Below are positions 23,653 to 35,700 of a stretch of 64,000 nt of DNA, in pieces. The DNA is from Meandrina meandrites (Eukaryota > Cnidaria > Anthozoa > Scleractinia > Meandrinidae). The stretch is taken from NCBI GenBank assembly GCA_963693305.1, contig OY855904.1, positions 44,686,315-44,750,314 of the forward strand, written 5' to 3'. Positions within the stretch are counted from its first letter, which is position 1, and every line of letters begins with the position of its first letter. Both the position numbers and the translations under genes were made by a program. The notes beneath the pieces were generated by a model. The model was not told the DNA's origin and did no database searches. It saw only the letters and a program-made list of their open reading frames with translations.

Positions 23653-24333
23653 TAATGGAAATAGCTAAAAAAATATGACCCATATGTTTACGTATTAAAA
23701 TTTATGAAATGGCCAACGAGGGAGCTCAGAGTAATTTGCTGAGAATGTCTTGACTCGTCTTCTTTGCAGTTTTCTTGCATTTCAATGCATTATAATTTCA
23801 ACTGAGCAAAATATTGTTTTCCCTAAATGTGGTTTAAGTTTCACCTTGCCCACCGGCACACAGGACTGTTGACGCTCTTTAATGAAAACTAATTATAGCA
23901 CAAAATGACAAGAGAAATAGATGATTTACCTAGGGGGCCATTACCATGGTCGACTTCTATCACTGCCACTATTACTTTTATTATCAAATCCGACTTGCAG
24001 TTGGGAAGTGTGGTCCAGTGTGAAAACCGGGCTGTAATGTGATGAATGGAGAGTGCGAAGAAGTTTAATTTCCAGAAGATTACAAGATCAAATAAATTCG
24101 CAATTACAAATGCGTTGTATTTCTTTTAATGTCACTTCAACGTCTTACAATTAATTTCTGATACATCAAAGCAGTAATGGGCGCGATATCGGAAAACTAG
24201 GCATTTAAATCTCTCTTGACTGAAAAGGCTGAACTTTCACTGATTTTTAAGTTTTTAAACTAATATGTGTTCCTTGCTGCTAATCTAAAATTGGTCTGCG
24301 ACATCAACAGTGACCATAAACCGGAACCTGAGT

Positions 24334-26197
24334 TCAGCAACGAGCAACTGCATCTTCTAGCAGCTCAATAGTGTTGCCATTGGTATCCTTCTCAATGTCG
24401 TATGTGACCAGGCGATGCTGGATAAAATGGCTCTTTGGCATTTCCACATCCTTCTTGGCTCTAGAAAGAAAATATGATGGCAACGATTCAATAAGCTCTA
24501 ATGCGAATTAGTAACAATAAAATGCAATGGCTCTTTCGTTTTTCTTTGCTGCTAAAGATAGTCATAAAGGGAATTAAAGTTGTAAAGCACTAGGGATTTT
24601 TCAAAGTAGAATGAAAATGTAACTTTAACACTCTTTCGTTTTCTTGCCGTTTACAAGCATCTTAGCTTGTTCTAATTGTTCTGAATTATTATCTATCGCC
24701 ATAAAACTTTACTTAACAGAACCGACTAATATTTGTGCCTACTAAGCCGACGTACTTGTAGGTAGTTTGGTATTCGCATCTGTAACTGTTGCCTCCCTCC
24801 ACCATGAGGAACATGGTAACATAGCCCTTTAGTACTCCATCGTGGACAGTCATTTTCTCGGTAGATGGCTCCCAATCTAGCGTCTTCTTTTGCATCACAG
24901 GTCCGTTTGCGGGAAAATTAACGCCAATAAATTTGGATTTGTGCACGATGCAGTTCCCTTTAAGGCTGTCACAACAAAGGCAATGTATAAGTGGAAACAG
25001 ACGGAAAGGAATTATGGGATAGAAAAGATGTTAGAAGGAAACTATGACCATATTGCACCCGCTTTCAGTGTTACATGCATAGCGGCTATATCTTTCGACA
25101 TCCTCTTCCGACACGACAAACAGACACGGATCGAAATCCAACAAACACAGCCCACAAGCCATCGGCTTATAAACTTGTGGCTCATTTCCAAAGAAGTGAC
25201 ATGAAACAACGGCATGTGATTGGTGTGATTGGTGTTTTTCGATCCTTGTCTGTTTAGCTTGTCGAGAAACTTTGAAAGGCGATGCCGAAAGATGGATGTT
25301 GAAATTCTGTTGAAAGTAGCACGATGTGGTGCAAATAAATTTCATACACTTTTTACTGTAAATGGTGTTCGCCAGAAATAATATCGTTCTACAAACACTG
25401 CCATAGAGCACTTATACATCTTTACATTTTTTATTTATATTTGATATTAATAGTAATGTGTTTTTCTCACTTTTAAATCTCTGTTTTTATCTTTTTTTTT
25501 CAGTGCTTGTACATACATTAGATATATTCTTAACGTTTCAGGTAAACTTACGCTATATGAATTGCAAAGTGAAGAAAACAACTTTTCTACCTTAAATCCG
25601 CAGTGACTGCAGCACTGGCCCCATCTTCACATGTAATCGACCTTTCCCAAGACAAGCCTTCAGGAAATGCTTGTTTGAAATAGTCGGTTAGCTCCTGAGG
25701 ATAATTTGTAAAAGGTCTGTTGCCATAACAGAATGTTGCTGATATTATGTCAAACGCGAAAGGCAGGGGTTCGCCTTTGGTGACGCGTAGTCTTATTTCT
25801 TGATGCCCCCTGAAATTAAAGAAAAGAAGCGTACTATCATCCCTGAAATGTGACTAAAGCGACGTGGCATCATTATACACGACTTGTATCTTTGATCAAT
25901 CTCGCACTTACTCGTATGGTTTGCCAGTGCCTTCGCCTTCAATAGTAAATTTGTTCCCGTTGATACTGCCATCCATGAAATAGGTCATCCTCATGTCTTT
26001 CTGAATCGCCTGGATAAAAAATATACCCAGATAACTACCTGAATCACCATATATTGCATAAGAAGAATGCATAAAGAAAGGCCAGTCTTGATTTCAGGAG
26101 ACCATGACCGTTCCCCTGTATTAGACTATATTACTGAGTTGTGGCATGTTCATAGTAAAAGGACTTGCCAAAGAACACAGCAGCACCTCACGAAAAA

Positions 26198-26247
<50 letters not shown>

Positions 26248-28194
26248 AAAATTTATGGAATATCGTTGTGCTCTTTCCCCGTATGCTTATACCTTTTAAA
26301 CGGATATTTTGCAAGTTCTTCAAGGTAGCTATTGCTCCAGATGTCTTAAACCCCTTCCGAAATAGAATGAACTGCGGCGAACTATGAGAACAATTGCGCT
26401 CAAGTTTTAAGTACCTTTATCCAATACAACAATTCACTTTTTAGTTTATCGATCAATTTATACCTTTGAAGAGCACGAGCAAAATTTATAGCCGAGCCTT
26501 GGCGATGGAATTGACTGATGATTGAAATGCTAAGATTGCTTGAACACTACTGTTATATTAGTGCTGTGAGATAATATAATATAAATGGATATTGTACTCC
26601 TTAAGCAGTTCCAAAAAGAACAGCAAAACTCACTTAATTGTAGTTTGAGAACTTTGACCTGTGATATAACATGTCTCCCTTTACTTCTATCAACACATCA
26701 CGTAGGCTTTCTACAGTCTGGAACCGTTTCTGTATGTCATGATGTCAGCAAAGAATCAGTTTTGTATTTTCACGAAACATGACTAAGTGACTCAGGAATT
26801 CCAATGGTGTGCTTCGTACAGCATTCACTGATAATCTATAGCTAATTTTTTTACGCAAGCAAGCAAGTTTGTTTTCGACCTTTAAACTGCTCTATTACAT
26901 ATATAAAAATGTACGATGTCTGGTTAAAAGAACGGCGAAAAATCTATCGCAGTTGTTTATGTTACACGGCATCGCTAGTCGACTCTTTCAAGCCTGAAAG
27001 TCACTTCCAGTTGTTTACTGATTCTGGAATAAATTTCATACTAAAAATATCTTGAAACAGCTAGGCGCAATGGCCCCTGGCCTGAAGTCGAAATTTCGTC
27101 TGAATCACAAAACAAGACCTTTGCTATAATTTGGTGTGGTTGCTTATTTGGATACTTCCTGAGTTGATGCCATCTCGACAGTAAAGTTTTTTGCCCAAGA
27201 ACATAATGACCCTGCCAGCGCTTAAACCTGGACCGCTCGACGCGAGTGTAATGAACTAACTGACCATTAGGCTACCGCTTTACCCAAAACACGGAGTATA
27301 TTGGGATAACTCTTCAGTTTTTAAGGCATGGTTTACAATACCAGTTTAATTGCGACAAAATTCAAGATTTTTGATGTTAGGAGGTGTTTCGACAGAGTGT
27401 AGTGTATAATTTGAACGAAGAGTTTTTATAAAAAGACTATCTGATGTCCCGCGGTATAAAATAACTAATCTCGGGGCGACAAACGTACATCAAAAGCATT
27501 GATCAAGGCAAAAACATAACCGAAAGTGTAATGTCGTTCTGATCATTAAAGTAAATCCGATGTTTGTGCCAATTTTATTGCTGTCATTAGCACATTCTTG
27601 TAATACACTGTACTTGTCTTTCTCACTTAGCTGTCGCGAAAGCAATGTTGTAAAATTATTTCAAAACATTAGAGAGCAAGTCACTATTTCTACTAAACCA
27701 TTTTTTCCACTTTAAAGTAACCTTAACATGATTCAATTTCATATCAAGCTTTGTTGTTCAAACTTGAAAATTGATACCGTTTTTTTCTTTTGTTTCAAGA
27801 ATTCAGGCTTGACTGTTTAATCTGCTTTCCTGCAACTTTACCGTGTTATAAAAGTGTCAAGGATTGTTTTTTTTTTTTATGTTTGGATGCTTTCACGGAC
27901 ATTCTCAGCAAAAACGGCAAGAAGAAAACAATAAAATAAAGGCGCTCTCTTTCTAAATAAACTGTCGAGTGTTAAACGCTTCGTTCTCAGTTAAAAAAGG
28001 TAAAATACCATTAACTTTAGAAAGGCTTATTTATGGAGGCTATTTAAGAAGTGGCATTGAACTGTACCTACAACTGAATGACGCTATATTTCCCTCTATC
28101 TTTCAAATACGGAACGGCTAACTTAGGAAGCTTTGAAACTTATTAAAGAAAAAAGTGCATTTTGAAATTCACTCACTTGCTTTGAAAGAGCCAT
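24334..28194 (-). CDS. GFP-like fluorescent/chromoprotein, intact five-exon gene (copy 1)
   Basis: Five exons on the minus strand: 28194-28177, 26009-25912, 25809-25591, 24965-24756 and 24460-24334, all with GT-AG borders and matching phases. They total 672 nt, or 223 residues, normal for anthozoan GFP-like proteins. Exon 1 encodes only MALSKQ. The predicted chromophore is Cys66-Tyr67-Gly68 in SATFCYGNR. The conserved Arg of SWERS (avGFP R96 counterpart) and the Glu of LLEDAVA (E222 counterpart) are present, as are family blocks [19 protein letters not shown] and [10 protein letters not shown]. The protein ends AVARC. Such proteins form an 11-stranded barrel that matures its chromophore autocatalytically. 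It is expected to be cytosolic, as there is no signal peptide. Emission versus pure absorption cannot be read from the sequence. Confidence 0.93.
26196..26244. repeat. A-run followed by AT microsatellite in intron 1 of copy 1
   Basis: About 23 A followed by about 14 AT units. It could be the tail of a lost retroposon insertion. The same point of the right arm lacks it. Confidence 0.85.
27145..27295 (-). mobile_element. tRNA-derived SINE in intron 1 (left arm)
   Basis: Minus-strand sequence reads GGTAAAGCGGTAGCCTAATG (A-box-like), then a B-box-like GGTCCAGGTTTAAGCGCTGG, then TTCTTGGGCAAAAAACTTTA, an arrangement typical of coral tRNA-derived SINEs. The same insertion is in the right arm at 33697-33850, so it predates the inverted duplication. 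Confidence 0.65.
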
Positions 28195-28890
28195 GTTGAT
28201 CAAAAATATCTTCGAACAGTTTCTTGAAAATGCAGCAATGAGCTGTAGTACTTCACTCTCTCACTGTCTCGCTCAACTGAATGTTCTTCACGGTGAATCA
28301 GGTTTTTAGCAAGACAGAATTCAGAAATGAAAGTTAATTATTGAGATATAAAAATAATTGATCTTTCATCATCGAATTAACCGATGCGTTGCAAAACTTG
28401 ATGCCTAGCGGGTAAACAAACTTATGGGAGAGGCTGGACTAAGAAGAGGAGAATAAGCAAAAATGTGAACAGAAAGACAAGGCCATTAACAAAAGGCTGA
28501 AAAAATATAAGCACGACGTAAAATGTCCTTAGTAGCGATACAGAGCCCGTTAGAACGAGCTAAAATTGTTCATAAAGGTCGTTTCAATCACTTATTTTGA
28601 TTAATAAAAAAAATGTGTTATCAATCAAGATTAGTTCGTAATTAAATACACTTCTGTCAAATTTTAACTCGCCGATGCGTTAACCGCGCACGTATACTAG
28701 TTTCGCAACCACTCCCAACAAGAACCGAAAAATCGATAAACAGTAGTTTGAGAACTCTGACTTAGTCATCTATCTGTGATCCACCATTACAGTAATCCTT
28801 TACTTGTATCAACACATCGCATATCCGTATTTTAACTCCAGCTGTCAAACATTCACTCGTACTATCACGCGTATCTGTCATGTAATATCA

Positions 28891-29449
28891 CGAGGAGCCG
28901 CAAGCGCTAATTTTTTTTCACAGCTGCGGGCGGCACATCAAAGAATTTTGAACTGAATGGCAAATTCCTAGAATATTTTTATCTGGTGAGTTGATTCGAA
29001 GGTGTTAAAGATCCACGGGATCCAAAACCACATGTCAATTAATATAACACTCTTCCCTTTCCCTAAATCGATATGCGCTTTGTACATAAAGGCTAATTAC
29101 AACAGAATAAACAAAAAATGGACGTAAATGCTTGAGTTTTAGAAAAGTCTTTGTCTGAATTGTTAGCCGTCATCTCCGTTCTTTCGACTTTTGGATAAAT
29201 ACCTTTTAGCTCTGCCTTACGCTTTTTTTTTTTTTCATTTTTAATGCCGCTTTTAGTTCTTGGATTGTCGGTCGTTCTCCAAGGAGCAATGTTACTAAAG
29301 AGTTCTTCGCATCAAGAACGTTCAGAAAATGTGTGAACAGAAATGCCAGCGCGTATATACCGCTTGGTCTAAAAGATGGTTTCCCGTCCCATCGCAAAAT
29401 TTCGGCGCACGGTAACTATCGAAAAACACTTTTGCCAGAATCAAATATT
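28891..29449. other. No gene seen (spacer between the arms)
   Basis: Unique AT-rich spacer. The minus-strand frame at 29206-29397 starts within a poly-T-flanked stretch and reads LLLGERPTIQELKAALKMKK, with no recognisable family. Confidence 0.45.
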
Positions 29450-30330
29450 ACGGGGTGAAGTACAGGTCTAATTAAAGCGATATTTTTGCAAAGTTAGTTG
29501 TACTCATCAGGCATACGCTACCCAGGACAGTACAGGTCTGATTAAAGCGATTTTTTTTGCAAAGTTATTTGTACTCATCAGGTATACGCTACCCAGGACA
29601 GTACAGGTCTGATTAAAGCGATATTTTTTGCAGAGTTATTTGTACTCATCAGGTATACGCTACCCAGGACAGTACAGGTCTGATTAAAGCGATATTTTTT
29701 GCAGAGTTATTTGTACTCATCAGGTATACGCTACCCAGGACAGTACAGGTCTGATTAAAGCGATATTTTTTGCAATGTTATTTGTACTCATCAGGTATAC
29801 GTTACCCGGGACAGCACAGGTTTGATAAAAGCGATGCTTTTGCAAATTTTGCAAAGTTAGTTGTACTCATCAGGTATACGGTACCCAGGACAGTACAGGT
29901 CTGATTAAAGCGATGCTTTTGCAAAGTTATTTGTACTCATCAGGTATACGCTACCCAGGACAGTACAGGTCTGATTAAAGCGATATTTTTTGCAAAGTTA
30001 ATTGTACTCATCAGGTATACGCTACCCAGGACAGTACAGGTCTGATTAGAGCGATATTTTTTGCAATGTTATTTGTACTCATCAGGTATACGCTACCCAG
30101 GACAGTACAGGTCTGATTAGAGCGATATTTTTTGCAATGTTATTTGTACTCATCAGGTATACGCTACCCAGGACAGTACAGGTCTGATTAGAGCGATATT
30201 TTTTGCAATGTTATTTGTACTCATCAGGTATACGTTACCCGGGACAGTACAGGTCTGATTAAAGCGATATTTTTGCATAGTTGCCTGTATTCGTAAGGTA
30301 TACGCTACCCACGATAGTGCAAGACTAATA
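29450..30330. repeat. About 71-bp satellite array, about 12 copies
   Basis: The unit contains GTACAGGTCTGATTAAAGCG, TTTGTACTCATCAGG and TATACGCTACCCAGGACA. Copies are nearly identical with small length changes in the T run; the terminal ones are more diverged. The array lies in the spacer between the two divergent GFP-like genes, about 1.3 kb upstream of copy 1 and 2.4 kb upstream of copy 2. Confidence 0.95.
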
Positions 30331-30884
30331 ATTTTCAATGCATTATATGTTATAAAAAATTACAAGAAAGCTTGCCGGTAGAGGCAGAGGGGCCTCCTCT
30401 AGTAGTTATGAATTCAATGAAAAGTAATAAATTTAAGCTTGGTTTATAGGGCATTCGTTTCGTTTTGGCGTCCCGGATGACCGGAAAACATTTCTCTTCT
30501 AAATTACATGTCTTTAAAACAATGTATGGAACAGACTTACGTAGGATCCTCCTTACTTATGATTGATTTAAGCAATGAATGGACCGCGATGCGAACATGA
30601 CCCAAATAAACAGACTCGACATACAAAGCAGCTTTCAGGAGCACATGCTTTTGCGCTAAAAATCAAAACGGACCTTCACCATCGATCGACGACAGAACAT
30701 TTCATTTTCGGTGAGCAAATAAAATCTATTCCATCTGAAATATCTTGAAGCAATTTGAAATCTTGAAAGGCAAAGCCGTTCTCGATGAACGGCATATCAA
30801 GTCGCTGTAACTCGCCATTTCGACTTCGCCAGAACAGGACTGGTTTTTTGTTGTACGTTATCCCACTTGACCAGCAATTCCTCT
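30331..30884. other. No gene seen (spacer between the arms)
   Basis: Unique sequence between the satellite and the tandem duplication. No supported feature. Confidence 0.45.
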
Positions 30885-32400
30885 TAACAGCAAGAGAAAT
30901 CTGAGGGTCGCGAAAAATTTCTCAACAAGAGAGGCAAAATATATCGGTCTACTTCCGAACGCATGGATTACGCTCATATATTTAGAGCCATATAGACGAC
31001 CATAGACGCTATTTCTGTTTATAAATGAAGAGATTTCTGACATATCGCGTATAAAAAGCGTAGAAAAAAAATATGAATGTTAATTCTGGAGTTAAGTTTT
31101 GAACAAACAAAACCGCAAAGCGCGTGACTAAGTGAATATTACATAACAGATACGCGTGATAGTACGGGTGAACGTTTGACAGCTGGAGTGAAAATACGGC
31201 TATGCGATGTGTTGATACAAGTAAAGGATTACTGTAATGGTGGATCACATATAGACGACTAAGTCAGAGTTCTCAAACTACTGTTTATCGATTTCTCGGT
31301 CAAGTTGTTGGGAGTGTTGTCAATTTTTCTCAATGCATCGCTAAGTTGCGAAACTAGTATACGTGCGCGGTAAACGCATCGGCGAGCTAAAATTCGACAG
31401 AAGTGTATTTAATTACGAACTAATTTTGATTGATAAGACATTTTTTTATTAATCAAAATTAGTGATTAAAACGACCTTTATGAACATTTTTAGATTATTA
31501 TGTCTTTTTTTTAGCAGTGCTAGATCGTTCTAAGGGGCTCCGTAAGTTTACGTGGTAATTATATTTTTTCTGCCCTTTGTCAATGGCCTTGTCTTTATGC
31601 TATGATTCTTGCTTATTCTAATTTCCCTACTGATATGCACGCAAATATCGTGCACCTTTCGAAGGAATATACTTAAAAAAAAGGAATGCATTTGCTGGTA
31701 GAAATTGCTTTCTATTTTGCCCAATAACAGCAAGAGAAATCTGAGGGTCGCGAAAAATTTCTCAACAAGAGAGGCGAAATATATCGGTCTACTTCCGAAC
31801 GCATGGATTTCGCTCATATATTTAGAGCCATATAGACGACCATAGACGCTATTTCTGTTTATAAATGAAGAGATTTCTGACATATCGCGTATAAAAAGCG
31901 TACAAAAAAAAATGAATGTTAATTCTGGAGTTAAGTTTTGAACAAACAAAACCGCAAAGCGCGTGACTAAGTGAATATTACATAACAGATACGCGTGATA
32001 GTACGGGTGAATGTTTGACAGCTGGAGTGAAAATACGGCTATGCGATGTGTTGATACAAGTAAAGGATTACTGTAATGGTGGATCACATACAGATGACTA
32101 AGTCAGAGTTCTCAAACTACTGTTTATCGATTTCTCGGTTCTTGTTGGGAGTTTTGTCAAGTTTTTGGGAGTGTTGTCAATTTTTGGCAATGCATCGCTA
32201 GGTTGCGAAACTAGTATACGTGCGCGGTTAACGCATCGGCGAGCTAAAAGATGACAGAAGTGTATTTAATTACGAACTAATTTTGATTGATAACACATTT
32301 TTTTTATTAATCAAAATAAGTGATTGAAACGACCTTAATGAACATTTTTTGATTATTGTTTTTTTTTTTTCTTTAGCACTGGTAGCTCGTTCTAAGGGGC
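30885..32400. repeat. Direct tandem duplication, unit about 840 bp
   Basis: 30885-31560 recurs as 31725-32400 in the same orientation with high identity (landmarks ACAGCAAGAGAAATCTGAGG and TAAATGAAGAGATTTCTGAC). The shared distal part also matches, inverted, 28520-28890 of the left arm. The 179-codon minus-strand frame at 31548-32087 follows the repeat, has no recognisable domain and is frameshifted in the other copy, so I do not call it a gene. Confidence 0.88.
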
Positions 32401-32773
32401 TCTGTATCGCTACTAAGGACATTTTACGTCGTGCTTATATTTTTTCAGCCTTTTGTCAATGGCCTTGTCTTTCTGTTCAGATTTTTAATTATTCTCCTCT
32501 CCTTAGTCCAGCCTTTGCCATAAATTTATTTACTTGCTAATCGCATCAAGTTTTGCAACGCATCGGTTATTTCGATGATGAAAGATCAATTATGTCTAAT
32601 CTAGACCAAGTTATTTTTATATCTCAATAATTAACTTTCATTTCAGAATTCTGTCTTGCTAAAAACCTGATTCACCGTGAAGAACATTCAGTTGAGCGAG
32701 ACAGTGAGAGAGTGAGGTACTACAGCTCATTGCTGCATTTTCAAGAAACTGTTCGAAGATATTTTTGATCAAC

Positions 32774-35700
32774 ATGGCTCTTTCAAAGCAAGTGAGTGAA
32801 TTTCAAAATGCATTTTTTTGAACAATAAGTTTCAAAGCTTCTTAAGTTAGGCGTTCCGTATTTGAAAGATAGAGGGAAATATAGCGTCATTCAGTTGTAG
32901 GTACAGTTCAATGCCACTTCTTAAATAGCCTCCATAAATAAGCCTTTCTAAAGTTAATGGTATTTTACCTTTTTAACTGAGAACGAAGCGTTTAACACTC
33001 GACAGTTTATTTAGAAAGAGAGCGCTTTTATTTTATTGTTTTCTTCTTGCCGTTTTTGCTGAGAATGTCCGTGAAAGCATCCAAAAAAAAAAAAATCGTT
33101 GACACTTTTATAACACGGTAAAGTTGCGGGAAAGCAGATTAAACAGTCAAGCCTGAATTCTTGAAACAAAAGAAAAAAACGGTATCAATTTTCAAGTTTG
33201 AACAACAAAGCTTGATATGAAATTGAATCATGTTAAGGTTACTTTAAAGTGGAAAAAATGGTTTAGTAGAGATAGTGACTTGCTCTCTAATGTTTTGAAA
33301 TAATTTTACAACATTGCTTTCGCGACGGCTAAGTGAGAAAGACAAGTACAGTGTATTACAAGAATGTGCTAATGACAGCAATAAAATTGGCACAAACATC
33401 GGATTTACTTTAAATATCAGAACGACATTACACTTTCGGTAATGTTTTTGCCTTGATCAATGTTTTTGATGTACGTTTGTCGCCCCGAGATTAGTTATTT
33501 TATACCGCCGGACATCAGATAGTCTTTTTTTAAAAACTCTTCGTTCAAATTATACACTACACTCTAGTGAAACATGTCCTAACCTCAAAAATCTTGAATT
33601 TTGTCGCAATTAAACTGGTATTGTAAACCATGCCTTAAAAACTGAAGAGTTATCCCAATGTACTCTGTTTTTTTTTTTTTTTTGTTTTGTTTTTTTCGTA
33701 TGGGTGAAGCGGTGGCCTACAGCTGGTCAGTAAGTTCATTACACTCCGCGTCGAGCGGTCCAGGCTTAAGTGCTGGCAGGGTCATTATGTTCTTGGGCAA
33801 CAAACTTTACTGTCGAGATGGCATCAACTCAGGAAGTATCCAAATAAGCAACCACACCAAATTATAGCAAAGGTCTTGTTTTGTGATTCAGACGAAATTT
33901 CGACTTCAGGCCAGGGACCATTGCGCCTAGCTGTTTCAAGATATTTTTAGTATGAAATTTATTCCAGAATCAGTAAACAACTGGAAGTGACTTTCAGGCT
34001 TGAAAGAGTCCACTAGCGATGCCGTGTGATATAAACAACTGCGATAGATTTTTCGCCGTTCTTTTAACCAGACATCGTACATTTTTTAGTCTAATGCGCA
34101 TGCGCTTTAGACTCTATGTAGTGGAAAAAAGCTGTTAGCAATCCCAAGGGAATGGTTCGGGATCGATAAGCGTTCGGCGTAATTGTGCTTAAACAATAGC
34201 CCGCCTCATTGCGGGCTTGATGCGATGATCGTAATCCAATCAGGAAGCAAGGATGTTGTTAACGAATCAACGGTCGAACGGAGCTCGAGCGCGACACGCA
34301 CTTGTAAAATAAATTGTCATGTATGTAATTGGAATAAATGTTTTACAGTGCAAAATAATACGAATCCTCGTTTTCAAGTGTGAAGCCACTGAAAATGTTC
34401 TCCTTCCAGCTGCATGTTTTTTTGTTTTTGTTTTTGTTTTTTTTATAACCCTGGGAAACGCAACGTGAAATCGACATCTTTTGATGAAAAAAAATCCGGA
34501 AGTGACATTTGTGTTTATAAAAAAAATGGAAAATTAAATAAGACTGTAGTCAGCAATTGATTGTTCAATTCAACTGAAACAGGATTTCATTCACAGATTG
34601 CAAAAGAGTTTTGTTTTCACGATACAAGATTCAATCAAGAGCTTGAAAACAAGACAGTGTAATCAAATTACATTTCGTGCGAAATTTGCATAAATATTGA
34701 AACTTGCCAAAAAGTAGTTAAGACAGATTGAAAACTCGCTTTAATAGTCATTGAATTCTGATCTGATTGTTATTTCCATGTATTGACTATTTGAAAGCTG
34801 TTCTCAGTCATGAAAACAAAACTCTTTCATTTAACCGCTTGCAGTGTTTAATAGACGTGAAAATATTTCGCTTAATTAAATTACATTCTGCACGTAATGT
34901 TTTCTGTTTTCTTTGCTCTCCTGTGTCAAAACGTTTAAGGAAATTGAAATCTTTGTTGAGCAGTATTGCATAAATTGCAAAGGAATGGAAAAATATATAT
35001 TTTGGCTTATTTTGATGTGATTAAGGATATTTAGAATACTGAATAAGTGGCTGTATCTTGTCTATCTACGGGGCGGACCATTATTTTTTTGGAAGCTGGG
35101 GGATGAAGATTTTTCCAAGACAAACAATTTTTTTTTTCTGTATCGTTGTCTGTGAAAACATTTGTTTTCCTGCAGAGATTTTTTTTCATGCTTGCAAAAA
35201 ATTTAGTTGGGCTTTTTTTTTTTGCTTTTGCAAACATTTTTTTTTTTCAGGATCCCCCCCCCCCCCCCCCCCTCTCTAAATCTGTACGATCTTCCTATGG
35301 TCTACAATGCACTAATCTCTTAACATGAATCGATGAACTCAAACCCTAAGTAACAAGTTTTTCCTATTTCAAATATAACATTTCGTCAACTTTCTGATTA
35401 TATATACTTCAGAGAACAAATATTATCGACTTCTTCTGAACCGATCTTACTACCAAACCTCCACTACACCTCTTGCTCTATGCCGTAAATACCGAAACTA
35501 CTTCAACATATTTCAACCGCCCTAACAATCTATGACGCATTAGACTCATGTACCCACTGGGTACTATTTTTATATATGTAATAGAGCAGTTTAAAGGTCG
35601 AAAACAAACTTGCAAATTAGCTATAGATTATCAGTGAATGCTGTACGAAGCACACCATTGGAATTCCTGGGTCACTTAGTCATGTTTCGTGAAAATACAA

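Larger units (their letters stand above)
23480..28890 (-). repeat. Left arm of a large inverted duplication (GFP-like locus)
   Basis: Sequence from about 23480 to 28890 recurs, inverted, at about 31970-39900. Matching landmarks include the shared exons, the 3' flank (CTTTGATGTATCAG words), an intron-1 SINE and the 5' region up to CGCACGTATACTAGTTTCGC. The arms differ by insertions: a 1.46-kb TIR element and a LINE tail in the right arm's intron 1, an A-run plus AT microsatellite at 26196-26244 in this arm, and a repeat at 39165-39835 on the right. Confidence 0.88.

Noticed and set aside
29450..30330. CRISPR-like array (regular repeats)
   Set aside because: The unit repeats along its whole length with no variable spacers; it is an ordinary eukaryotic satellite.
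31548..32087. 179-codon minus-strand frame
   Set aside because: It follows an 840-bp tandem duplication, is disrupted in the sister copy and has no recognisable domain.
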